NCBI GenBank assembly: GCA_965140555.1
Contig: OZ223256.1
Span: 124,001-188,000, forward strand
Reading direction: 5' to 3'
Length of the DNA stretch: 64,000 nt
From: UBA1351 sp965140555
GTDB taxonomy: Bacteria; Bacillota; Clostridia; Lachnospirales; Vallitaleaceae
Shown: positions 33,547 to 41,440 of the stretch, one piece after another
How the letters are laid out: each line of letters starts with the position of its first letter
Numbering within the stretch: the first letter of the stretch is position 1
The notes under the pieces: generated by a model
What the model was told of the DNA's origin: nothing
The model's input: the letters and a program-made list of their open reading frames with translations, nothing else
The model's database searches: none
Made by a program: the position numbers and the translations under genes

Positions 33547-34644
33547 TTATTCTATATCATTTCCAGCCGTCACATGTTTATGTGTCTGATAGTCAAGCAA
33601 CTCTCTAGTCAATGTTTCCATTAACTCTTTTACAGAAACAATCTCATGGATATCACTAACTCGGCTTCCGACAAATAGTAGGCTGTTATCAAGGTCCCCT
33701 TGAACGGCATTCGTCAATGCCTCTGTGATGCAAAAAGGTGTTGTCTTAAAGTCACATTTATGTACACACGCATAACATCTTGAAATCGGAATACGTTCAC
33801 CCTGCTGTACTTTATCAAGCATAGGAGTCATTAGGGCTCGTCCCGGCATTCCGACAGGACTTTGCATAATTAAAATATCTTCGGCTTTTGCCGCAACATA
33901 AGCCTCTTTATAAGCTTGAGATGCATCACATTCATAGGTGGCAACAAAACGTGTTGCCATTTGCACCCCATCTGCACCGGCTTCTAACGCTTTTCCGATA
34001 TCTTCGCCATCAAAAATACCTCCTGCTGCAATAATTGGAATATCCAGCTTTGCCTCTATAAGATACGTCTTTAACTCTTTGACAAGCTCATAAATCGTTG
34101 GTGCTGTATGGTCAACAAGCTCTTCTCTGGAAAATCCTAAATGCCCACCGGCTTCAGGTCCTTCTACAACAATGGCATCCGGTAATCGTTCGTAACTTTT
34201 TCCCCACTTGCGAATAATCAATTTTGCAGCACGTAAAGAAGATACGATAGGAGCAATCTTTGTTGTCGATCCTTCGACTAATTTTGGTAAGTCCATAGGT
34301 AATCCGGCACCGGACACAATCAAATCTACTTTTTCTTCAACTGCTACCTTTACTAAATCCGCATAATGGCGCATAGCAACCATAATATTAACACCAATAA
34401 TTCCCTGTGTGTTCGCCTTTGCTTTTTGTATCTCCTTCTGCAATCCTCTCAAATTTGCCTTCAAGGGCTGCTTAATAAAATCGTCTTCCTTATATCCTGA
34501 CTGTGCGGCTGATATGAGTCCAATACCGCCTGCATTGGCTACTGCACTCGCCAAACGCCATCCTGAAATACCAACTCCCATACCTCCCTGTATAATCGGA
34601 AGTTGAGCCTTTATATCTTTAATACATAATCCTTTAATACCCAT
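33547..34644 (-). CDS. Nitronate monooxygenase / FabK-like FMN-dependent oxidoreductase
   Basis: This 365-residue FMN TIM-barrel has PIIQGGMGVGISGWRLASAV at the N-terminus, IIAAGGIFDGEDIGKALEAG and a phosphate-binding GADGVQMATRF. The C-terminal cysteine-rich segment (CYACVHKCDFKTTPFC, about 300-317) marks a clostridial subgroup. Members oxidise nitronates or reduce enoyl-ACP. No fatty-acid genes are adjacent, so FabK activity is not favoured. GGAG lies 6 bp before ATG 34644, and a promoter is at 34686-34714. Confidence 0.85.
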   Translation of the reverse strand: MGIKGLCIKDIKAQLPIIQGGMGVGISGWRLASAVANAGGIGLISAAQSGYKEDDFIKQPLKANLRGLQKEIQKAKANTQGIIGVNIMVAMRHYADLVKVAVEEKVDLIVSGAGLPMDLPKLVEGSTTKIAPIVSSLRAAKLIIRKWGKSYERLPDAIVVEGPEAGGHLGFSREELVDHTAPTIYELVKELKTYLIEAKLDIPIIAAGGIFDGEDIGKALEAGADGVQMATRFVATYECDASQAYKEAYVAAKAEDILIMQSPVGMPGRALMTPMLDKVQQGERIPISRCYACVHKCDFKTTPFCITEALTNAVQGDLDNSLLFVGSRVSDIHEIVSVKELMETLTRELLDYQTHKHVTAGNDIE

Positions 34645-34685
34645 AACAATCTCCTAACCATTACTTTGATAATCAAACTAATTGC

Positions 34686-34714
34686 ATCATATCATACCCT
34701 TTTACTTTTTGCAA
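34686..34714 (-). promoter_or_regulatory. Promoter of the nitronate monooxygenase-like gene
   Basis: On the minus strand, TTGCAA (34714-34709) and TATGAT (34691-34686) are separated by 17 bp. Confidence 0.6.
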
Positions 34715-34779
34715 TATAAACAATGCATTTCATAGTATTGATTACTACATGACTTGTCTGACATCATACTACATTTTTG

Positions 34780-34808
34780 TTGCAATCTATAGAGTTTGCC
34801 TATATAAT
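34780..34808 (+). promoter_or_regulatory. Promoter of the PsiE/CorC_HlyC-like gene
   Basis: TTGCAA (34780-34785) and TATAAT (34803-34808) are separated by 17 bp on the plus strand. Transcription would begin about 50 bp before the GTG start. Confidence 0.7.
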
Positions 34809-34864
34809 ATTTCCTAGTAGCTTCTATACTACTACAAATTAAACAAACTTATGGAGGTTTCATT

Positions 34865-35530
34865 GTGTTTATTAAAGGAAATAAGACTTTTGGATTTCGC
34901 AAGCAATATTTACGGAGTCGCATGAGCCGAGCTGCTAGCTATGCTGAAATCTACGTTTCTGCACTCGTTCTAATTGGTATATTGCTCTTGAGTGTGGATA
35001 TAATTTTTGATTTAATACAAATCGGCAGAGATATTTTGGATGGCGGCCATTCTATGACAATAAAGGTATTTCTAACTACCGCATTTGAACTCATTATCGG
35101 TATTGAATTTGTAAAAATGCTTGCCAAACATACACCAAGCAGTGCTGTAGAGGTGCTACTCTATGCCATTGCACGACAATTAATAAGCACAGAAGGTTCT
35201 ATGATCGACTCTCTTCTTGGTGTTATAGCGATTGGAATCTTATTCGCTATACGCAAATACCTAAGTGAAACAATTCATCGTTCGGACGATGATGAATATA
35301 TTGTCAATGGCAGCATCACCATTGATGAGTTAAATGATAAAGTAGGCGCTGATATTAATCCCATGCTTGGAAATACCATTGCCGGAATATTATTTAATCA
35401 TAGCAAACGAGAAGGCAAAAAATTACAACCCGGCTATACCTTCAAAAGCGATAATCATGTATTCCAAGTTTATTCCATGGATGCCGGATTGGTCAAACAA
35501 GTTAAAATCATGCCTAAAAATGCGGTATAA
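34865..35530 (+). CDS. Membrane protein joining a PsiE-like domain to a CorC_HlyC-type transporter-associated domain
   Basis: This protein has 221 residues. Residues about 20-135 hold four helices resembling phosphate-starvation-inducible PsiE proteins. Residues about 143-217 (YIVNGSITIDELNDKVGADI, GNTIAGILFNHSKREGKKL) match the beta-rich transporter-associated domain found at the end of CorC/HlyC and TerC-type proteins. The combination is unusual. GTG at 34865 follows GGAGG at 34853-34857. It stands alone with its own promoter and a bidirectional terminator. The role is unknown; ion transport or envelope stress is a guess. Confidence 0.7.
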   Translation: MFIKGNKTFGFRKQYLRSRMSRAASYAEIYVSALVLIGILLLSVDIIFDLIQIGRDILDGGHSMTIKVFLTTAFELIIGIEFVKMLAKHTPSSAVEVLLYAIARQLISTEGSMIDSLLGVIAIGILFAIRKYLSETIHRSDDDEYIVNGSITIDELNDKVGADINPMLGNTIAGILFNHSKREGKKLQPGYTFKSDNHVFQVYSMDAGLVKQVKIMPKNAV

Positions 35531-35557
35531 AAAAAGCGTCGATATACGACGCTTTTT
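35531..35557. terminator. Bidirectional intrinsic terminator
   Basis: AAAAAGCGTCG (35531-35541) pairs exactly with CGACGCTTTTT (35547-35557) around ATATA, followed by a T-rich tract. It serves the plus-strand PsiE-like gene and the convergent cyclase gene ending at 35560. Confidence 0.9.
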
Positions 35558-35559
35558 CT

Positions 35560-36198
35560 TTACTCTTCTTTTTCAATCAAAACGGCTCGTACTAAGCCGC
35601 CTTCAACACCTTTAATCTTTAACGGAAGCGCTATCAACTCATACATTCCTTCATTTACATCGCCAAGTAAGATACCTTCCAATATAACAATATCATCTTC
35701 TAACAATAACTTGTGGGTCATATGATCAGATTGAGCACGTTCTATACCCAATGTATCAATGCCAACGCCTTTAATTTCTAAAGTTTTCAGTAGTCTTGCA
35801 CCACTCTCGTCCAAGTACGTAAACTCAAAATCAAAACCATCTTCCTTTTTTCTATAGGAGTTTTTCGTCTTAAATAAAACAAAATCGTCTTTTTGAATCG
35901 GTAAATCTTTGATATCATCTGCACGAATAACTGGTTCTTCCAAATACGTCAAATCAAAAACTTTACACGGTGTAATCATACGTGTTATATCAAAAGAGTC
36001 CAATGTCTTGCCATCTTTAATCATATGCAAGGGCATATCAAAATGTGATCCCGTGTGAATATTTAAAGTTACATTCGTTTCATAGGCAACACTGTTTGTA
36101 TGATCACTAATTACCTCAAAAACAGGTCGTTTTATCTCTGCATTTTTATAAACCAACATATCCGGCTCAATGAGCATTGATATATCATATACTTTCAT
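35560..36198 (-). CDS. Cyclase family protein (kynurenine formamidase-like metal hydrolase)
   Basis: This 212-residue protein has the family's metal motif HTGSHFDMPLH (HxGxHxDxPxH type) at about residues 49-59. Related enzymes hydrolyse N-formylkynurenine or isatin, but no tryptophan genes lie nearby. ATG at 36198 follows AAAGGAAG and lies 22 bp after the zwf stop, so it is probably the last gene of a gnd-zwf-cyclase unit. The longer open frame upstream runs through zwf and is rejected. Confidence 0.85.
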   Translation of the reverse strand: MKVYDISMLIEPDMLVYKNAEIKRPVFEVISDHTNSVAYETNVTLNIHTGSHFDMPLHMIKDGKTLDSFDITRMITPCKVFDLTYLEEPVIRADDIKDLPIQKDDFVLFKTKNSYRKKEDGFDFEFTYLDESGARLLKTLEIKGVGIDTLGIERAQSDHMTHKLLLEDDIVILEGILLGDVNEGMYELIALPLKIKGVEGGLVRAVLIEKEE

Positions 36199-36220
36199 TT
36201 TTTTATCTTCCTTTCTCTTC

Positions 36221-37702
36221 TTAAGAACGAATGTCTCGCCACTCGCGATTATCTTTGGCAAGCAACGCATCTGCAGCCTTAGGTCCATTTGTACCAGCTT
36301 TATAATTCGGAAAATCAGGCATCTCCTGATCCCAAGCTTGTTGAATAGCATCTACAAAACGCCAAGAAAATTCAACTTCATCCCATCGCGTAAAGAGTGT
36401 CTTCTCACCTTTCATAGCATCTAGCAAAAGACGTTCATAGGCTTCAGGGCTGTTATATCCTATTTCGCAATTCTGGCAAAAGTCCATCTTAACCGGTACA
36501 ACATCATTACTTTGTCCTGGTTTCTTCGCATTAAATCTAAGATTAACACCCTCACTGGGTTGGATACGAATAATTAATTGATTTGGGGCCATCTCTTCCA
36601 ATTCTTCCAAATATAGAATCTTCGCCAATGATTTAAACTGAACAACGACTTCCACACATTTTTCCGGCATCCGTTTACCTGTTCGAATATAAAAAGGAAC
36701 GCCGGACCATCGGAAATTTTGAATCTCTGCCTTAAGGGCTATAAACGTTTCTACTTCTGAATCGTCTGCTGTTCTGCTTTCTTGACGATATCCCTTATAC
36801 TTACCGTCATCACTCGGTCCATACTGTCCGCGAACAACATAATCTTTGACTTCTTCCGGTTTATAGATTTTAAGTCCCTTGAATAATTTTACTTTTTCAT
36901 CTCGTATGGATTCCGTGTCTAATCGAACGGGAGGTTCCATCGCTGTTAGTGCAAGTAATTGCAACAAATGATTTTGTAGCATATCTTTTAAAGCACCGCT
37001 CTTTTCATAGTAGCCACCACGTTCATCCACCCCTAGAGGCTCCATACTACTAATTTGAACATGGTCAATGTATTTATTATTCCATATCGGCTCAAAAAAA
37101 GCATTGGCAAATCGTATAACCATAATATTTTGAAGCATTTCCTTGCCTAGATAGTGATCAATGCGATAGGTATTTTCCTCACCAAAGGCATGGGTAATTT
37201 GATGGGATAATTGTTTCGCTGATTTCAAATCACGTCCGAAGGGTTTCTCAATAACGACACGTTTATACCCGCCATTTTCACTAGCCAAACCGTGTTCATG
37301 TAATTTTTCCACAATGACACCGAAATAATCCGGACTAACTGCCAAATAGAATAATCGATTTCCTTCTGTTTTGTATTGGTGTTCTAGCTTACATAGGTAA
37401 TTATCTAAATTCAAATAGGCTTCATTATCTTCAAAATTTAATCGATAATAATAAATACGATCTTTAATATCATCCCATATAGCTGTATCAAATCCATTGC
37501 GACTAAATTCTTTAACGGCCTCTTTCATTTCTTTTGTAAAATCTTCTGTTGTTTTATCACGGCGACCGATGGCAACAATAAAAAAATTATCCGGCAACTG
37601 GTTTTCTACTCGTAGATTGTAAATTGCAGGAATAAGCTTTCTCTTTGTTAAATCACCTGTACCCCCGAATACAACCATTGCATTACCAATTTCTGAATGC
37701 AT
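36221..37702 (-). CDS. zwf: Glucose-6-phosphate 1-dehydrogenase
   Basis: This 493-residue enzyme oxidises glucose-6-phosphate to 6-phosphogluconolactone in the oxidative pentose phosphate pathway. The NADP site VVFGGTGDLTKRKL, the substrate motif RIDHYLGKE (about 196-204) and EKPFGRD are intact. ATG at 37702 lies 8 bp from GGAGG (37711-37715); the GTG at 37711 overlaps that site. It follows gnd with 75 bp between them, which contain an inverted repeat. Confidence 0.97.
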   Translation of the reverse strand: MHSEIGNAMVVFGGTGDLTKRKLIPAIYNLRVENQLPDNFFIVAIGRRDKTTEDFTKEMKEAVKEFSRNGFDTAIWDDIKDRIYYYRLNFEDNEAYLNLDNYLCKLEHQYKTEGNRLFYLAVSPDYFGVIVEKLHEHGLASENGGYKRVVIEKPFGRDLKSAKQLSHQITHAFGEENTYRIDHYLGKEMLQNIMVIRFANAFFEPIWNNKYIDHVQISSMEPLGVDERGGYYEKSGALKDMLQNHLLQLLALTAMEPPVRLDTESIRDEKVKLFKGLKIYKPEEVKDYVVRGQYGPSDDGKYKGYRQESRTADDSEVETFIALKAEIQNFRWSGVPFYIRTGKRMPEKCVEVVVQFKSLAKILYLEELEEMAPNQLIIRIQPSEGVNLRFNAKKPGQSNDVVPVKMDFCQNCEIGYNSPEAYERLLLDAMKGEKTLFTRWDEVEFSWRFVDAIQQAWDQEMPDFPNYKAGTNGPKAADALLAKDNREWRDIRS

Positions 37703-37728
37703 GGGTTCCACCTCCTGTTATAATTACA

Positions 37729-37761
37729 CTCTCTCGACTTATTTACAATAAATCGAGAGAG
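37729..37761. other. Inverted repeat between gnd and zwf
   Basis: CTCTCTCGA (37729-37737) pairs with TCGAGAGAG (37753-37761), with an inner ATTTA/TAAAT. No T run follows on the minus strand, so a processing or mRNA-stability element is more likely than a terminator. Confidence 0.5.
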
Positions 37762-37777
37762 ATCATACTAAATTGTT

Positions 37778-38674
37778 CTATTTTTTTACAACAGCATGTC
37801 CGCCAAATTCATTACGCAATGCTGCAACAACTTTACCGGAAAAACTTTCTTCTTGTTCTGAACGATTACGTACAAACAGACTTCCGGCAATAACAGGTAC
37901 AGGAACTTTTAATTTCAAGGCTTCTTCAACTGTCCATAGGCCTTCACCATTGGAACCAATGACATCTTTAATATCCGACAGCTCCGCATTTTTGGCAAAA
38001 GCAGATTCAGCTAATTCCATAAGCCAACTACGAATGACAGAGCCGTTATTCCAAACCTTAGCCACTTTTTCATAATCCAAATCGAATTGGCTCTCTTTTA
38101 GAATTTCAAATCCTTCACCGATAGCTTGCATCATGCCATATTCCACACCATTATGTACCATTTTTACATAGTGCCCTGAACCAACGCTTCCGCAGTGTAA
38201 ATAGCCGTTTTCTACACAAATATCTTTGAATATAGGTTCAATATATTCAAAAACTTCATCTTCTGCTCCAACCATAGAGCAAGCTCCATATCGAGCACCT
38301 TCAATACCGCCACTCGTACCGGCATCTACAAAATCAATCCCTGTTGACTTAATCGTTTCATACCGTTTTAATGTATCGTTAAAGTTGGAGTTTCCACCAT
38401 CAATGATAATATCATGTGGATTCAACATAGGAATAAGTTGATCAATCATAGATTGTGTTGGATCTCCGTTTGGCACCATTAACCATATAACACGTCGTCC
38501 TTCCAATTTACCTACTAATTCTTCCAATGTGTAGGCTCCTTTTACGCCTTCTTCCACAATCTCATCAACTTTACTATTTGTTCGATTACATGCAACGACA
38601 TCATGACCATGGTCTCTAAGATTCAATGCAAGATTATATCCCATTCTGCCAAGTCCTACAATTCCTATTTGCAT
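37778..38674 (-). CDS. gnd: 6-Phosphogluconate dehydrogenase, decarboxylating (short form)
   Basis: This 298-residue protein is the short GndA-like form. The Rossmann motif is GLGRMGYNLALNL, the substrate residues are IDGGNSNFNDT and GTSGGIEGARYG, and the catalytic Lys is in GHYVKMVHNGVEYGMMQ. It makes ribulose-5-phosphate and a reduced nicotinamide cofactor. It leads the minus-strand gnd-zwf unit. A Fur/PerR-like box lies between its promoter and the start codon. Confidence 0.95.
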   Translation of the reverse strand: MQIGIVGLGRMGYNLALNLRDHGHDVVACNRTNSKVDEIVEEGVKGAYTLEELVGKLEGRRVIWLMVPNGDPTQSMIDQLIPMLNPHDIIIDGGNSNFNDTLKRYETIKSTGIDFVDAGTSGGIEGARYGACSMVGAEDEVFEYIEPIFKDICVENGYLHCGSVGSGHYVKMVHNGVEYGMMQAIGEGFEILKESQFDLDYEKVAKVWNNGSVIRSWLMELAESAFAKNAELSDIKDVIGSNGEGLWTVEEALKLKVPVPVIAGSLFVRNRSEQEESFSGKVVAALRNEFGGHAVVKK

Positions 38675-38699
38675 TTTAACACTCCTGTCTATTGTTATT

Positions 38700-38754
38700 T
38701 AATAATGATTATCAGTTCTATATGTAGTCTACCACATTATTCCTACTCTGTGAA
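38700..38754 (-). promoter_or_regulatory. gnd-zwf promoter with Fur/PerR-family-like operator
   Basis: On the minus strand, TTCACA (38754-38749) and TAGACT (38731-38726) are separated by 17 bp. TAATAATGATTATCA at 38700-38714 matches 14 of 15 positions of the 7-1-7 Fur-family consensus TGATAATNATTATCA. It lies about 5-19 bp after the expected transcription start. Fur, PerR or Zur cannot be distinguished by eye. Confidence 0.5.
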
Positions 38755-38779
38755 GTACCAATCACATTCTATCATCAGT

Positions 38780-40285
38780 TTATAGGGTTCTCTGTATCAG
38801 TGCATTGATTTTCCGGTCTGCCATTTCCCTATATCGAGATAGATATACCTTCAAATTTTTGACATTCTCTACCCGCTCAAGATGATGATCATTATAAACA
38901 ATCTTACTCGACGCCCCGGCCCCAAAGGCCAAAATGGTACGAACCTCTTCCATCATTTCAATGTTGTAGATCCCTGGTAGATTCCCATTAAAATAGCCTA
39001 TATTTTCGTGAGCACCCAAAATATGCTTCTGTCGATACAGGTAATATGGTGACATGCCATACTCCTTTTCTAACAACTCTTTCGATAGACTTACCATGCT
39101 CTCTATTGTATCTTTGTCCGTTAGCCCCTCACCCTTTGTTTCCTCTAATAATCTAGAGCCCCGTTTTAATGACATTGTATGAACCGTAACCTCTGTAGGA
39201 GCCATAGGCATCATTCGCTCTATCGTTTCCTTAACATGGGTTACCGTCTCTCCCGGTAACCCTAAAATAATGTCCATATTAATACGTTCAAAACCTGCTT
39301 CTTTCGCCCATGTCATACATGTCTCAATTTCATCTGAACGGGTATGTCTTCCTATCCGTTCTAATGTTTCTTGATGCATGGATTGAGGATTAATGGACAC
39401 TCGATCAACACCATACCTTTTCATGACTTGTAACTTCTCCGGTGTTATTGTATCCGGTCCCCCTGCCTCTACTGTAAATTCTTTAACCAAACTTATATCA
39501 ACCGTTCCGCAAATACCTTCAAAAAGACGTGTCAATTGAGGCACTGTTAGACTTGTTGGTGTTCCACCGCCTATGTAGACGGTTGAAATTTCAGCCGTCT
39601 GATTCATCGTCATTACATGGTCCCAAGTCTTCTTAAATTCATCAATCAATGCTTCTATATAGTCATCGACTGACAGACTATAATCCGACAAGCAATTGGA
39701 CGGAAAACTACAGTAACTGCATCGTGTAGGACAAAAGGGAATCATAAAGAACAAACTCATTGACTGATCGTCTTTTTGGGGAATATAAGCCATTTCATGA
39801 AAGGCGACCTCTAAAGCCAAGTTAGCCATTCCCTCCGTTACACGGTAGGTTGTATACAATCTTTCTCTAATCTGCTTCCCATATGTTGTAATCAATTCTT
39901 TTGACCACTTAGGGCTATCACCCACTATATCTCTAAGAAATTTGAAAATTAGTTTTGTCGGTCGTATGCCTTGCAACATGCCCCATGGTGCAGCATAATC
40001 CTTATGTTCCGATAGTGCATCATAAATATGACGCTTTAGTCGTGTCTTATAAGACACATGTGTATGAAAGAGCTCATGAACACCTTCCAATTCAAATTGA
40101 AATGAAAAATCCGTCAAATCAATAGAAAAAAGACCCTCATTAAACATGATGGTCATTGAAGCCTCTTCTCTTTGAGCTACTAATTGAATGTGATACTGGG
40201 GATAGAATGTTTCAATCATAATCCTACATTCATTAGCTAGATTTTTATATGGTGTCTCACAAACATATAATGTGTGGGTTATCAT
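38780..40285 (-). CDS. hemZ: Coproporphyrinogen dehydrogenase-like radical SAM protein HemZ
   Basis: This 501-residue protein has an N-terminal non-catalytic domain (about 1-160) and a radical SAM core with CPTRCSYCSF (CxxxCxxC) at about residues 185-194, then YIGGGTPTSL and GLPGETVTH. The domain layout fits HemZ of clostridia, named for oxygen-independent coproporphyrinogen oxidation, although the true substrate is uncertain. It starts 1 bp after the stop of the metallo-hydrolase gene (TGA-A-ATG). Confidence 0.9.
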   Translation of the reverse strand: MITHTLYVCETPYKNLANECRIMIETFYPQYHIQLVAQREEASMTIMFNEGLFSIDLTDFSFQFELEGVHELFHTHVSYKTRLKRHIYDALSEHKDYAAPWGMLQGIRPTKLIFKFLRDIVGDSPKWSKELITTYGKQIRERLYTTYRVTEGMANLALEVAFHEMAYIPQKDDQSMSLFFMIPFCPTRCSYCSFPSNCLSDYSLSVDDYIEALIDEFKKTWDHVMTMNQTAEISTVYIGGGTPTSLTVPQLTRLFEGICGTVDISLVKEFTVEAGGPDTITPEKLQVMKRYGVDRVSINPQSMHQETLERIGRHTRSDEIETCMTWAKEAGFERINMDIILGLPGETVTHVKETIERMMPMAPTEVTVHTMSLKRGSRLLEETKGEGLTDKDTIESMVSLSKELLEKEYGMSPYYLYRQKHILGAHENIGYFNGNLPGIYNIEMMEEVRTILAFGAGASSKIVYNDHHLERVENVKNLKVYLSRYREMADRKINALIQRTL

Positions 40286-40286
40286 T

Positions 40287-40913
40287 TCAAAATCCTCTCA
40301 ATAAATAATTAGAACGCTTTTCTTCCTCAATAGTACTTACCATTCCGTGTCCCGGATAAATTCGAGTTTCGTCGGGCAAAACCAGGAGACGCTCTCGTAT
40401 ATAACGGGTCAAATCTGAAGGACTCCCTGCATATAAATCCGTTCTTCCGATGGTATTATTCATAAGCGTATCTCCACTAAAAAGGCAGTTCTCTGAATAA
40501 TAGCACATACTATGTTGGGAATGTCCCGGCACTTCTATACAGTCAAAAACCAACTCATCAGCCAATTTCAGGGTTTGCCCATGAGCCACTTGATGAGTTG
40601 CTTTACCCGTAATACTCTTTCCTACAAAATACTGACTCAAATTACGGTTTGGATTCTCCATATCAAGAGCTTCTTGGGAATGCGTATAGACAGGAAGTTT
40701 ATAATGAAATGCCACTGTATCCACCGCACCGATATGATCAAAATGCGAATGTGTAACAAGTATCCCTACCGGATCAAGACTTTTGTTCGTTATCACTTCG
40801 ATAATACGTTCCGGTTCATCGCCGGGATCAATAATGACAGCTTCTTTACGGTCGTTGTATGCGATGAAACAATTCGTCTGTAATTGTCCCAAAATCATTT
40901 TTACTACATTCAT
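40287..40913 (-). CDS. MBL-fold metallo-hydrolase (glyoxalase II-like)
   Basis: This 208-residue protein has the zinc-binding THSHFDHIG motif (HxHxDH, about 53-61) and further metal ligands in VPGHSQHSM, LFSGDTL and YPGHG. It resembles the hydroxyacylglutathione hydrolase-like group that is common next to dtd and relA in clostridia. Its substrate in a glutathione-poor organism is unknown. It is coupled to hemZ and lies 11 bp after dtd. Confidence 0.9.
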   Translation of the reverse strand: MNVVKMILGQLQTNCFIAYNDRKEAVIIDPGDEPERIIEVITNKSLDPVGILVTHSHFDHIGAVDTVAFHYKLPVYTHSQEALDMENPNRNLSQYFVGKSITGKATHQVAHGQTLKLADELVFDCIEVPGHSQHSMCYYSENCLFSGDTLMNNTIGRTDLYAGSPSDLTRYIRERLLVLPDETRIYPGHGMVSTIEEEKRSNYLLRGF

Positions 40914-40924
40914 AAAATTCCCTC

Positions 40925-41380
40925 CTAAAATAAGCGTTGACTATCTAATAGCATTGTTATCGGACCATCATTGGTTGAAACAACATTCATCTCTGCTTGA
41001 AAAATCCCTTGCTCCACTTCAGGCCACTGTTGGCGCATATTGGACATAAACCTATCAAACCGCTCTTTAGCCAAAGAGACCGGACAAGCTGTCGAAAAAC
41101 TCGGTCTGGTTCCTTTCCTCAAATCACCATAGAGGGTAAAATTAGGCACAATAAGTATATTCCCCTCTATGTCCGATATAGAACGATTCATTTTACCGTC
41201 CTCATCTTCAAATACTCGAAGTCGTATGAGTTTGTTGATTATATAGGATTCATCCTCCTGTGTATCGCCTTCACTCAAACCTAGAAACACCAACAGTCCC
41301 TTAGAAATACGAGCTACCTGTTCTCCGGAGACAATGACCTCCGCTTTGCTTACACGTTGAATAACAACACGCAATTGCAT
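40925..41380 (-). CDS. dtd: D-aminoacyl-tRNA deacylase
   Basis: This 151-residue enzyme removes D-amino acids from tRNA. It has the conserved NFTLYGDLRKGTRPSF segment and the cross-subunit active-site motif NDGPITMLLDS near the C-terminus. It acts as a homodimer. GGAGGA precedes ATG 41380. It lies 60 bp downstream of relA in the same direction. Confidence 0.96.
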   Translation of the reverse strand: MQLRVVIQRVSKAEVIVSGEQVARISKGLLVFLGLSEGDTQEDESYIINKLIRLRVFEDEDGKMNRSISDIEGNILIVPNFTLYGDLRKGTRPSFSTACPVSLAKERFDRFMSNMRQQWPEVEQGIFQAEMNVVSTNDGPITMLLDSQRLF

Positions 41381-41440
41381 TCCTCCTCATACTATATTCT
41401 ATCCGCCACCAATACGTCTATGTATTAATCGAACATATTC

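Noticed and set aside
36199..36351. 51-residue N-terminal extension of the cyclase family protein
   Set aside because: It would overlap the end of zwf and contains no family similarity; a ribosome site precedes ATG 36198.
37729..37761. Intrinsic terminator between gnd and zwf
   Set aside because: The stem is good but lacks a T run, and zwf has no evident promoter of its own, so it is kept only as an inverted repeat.
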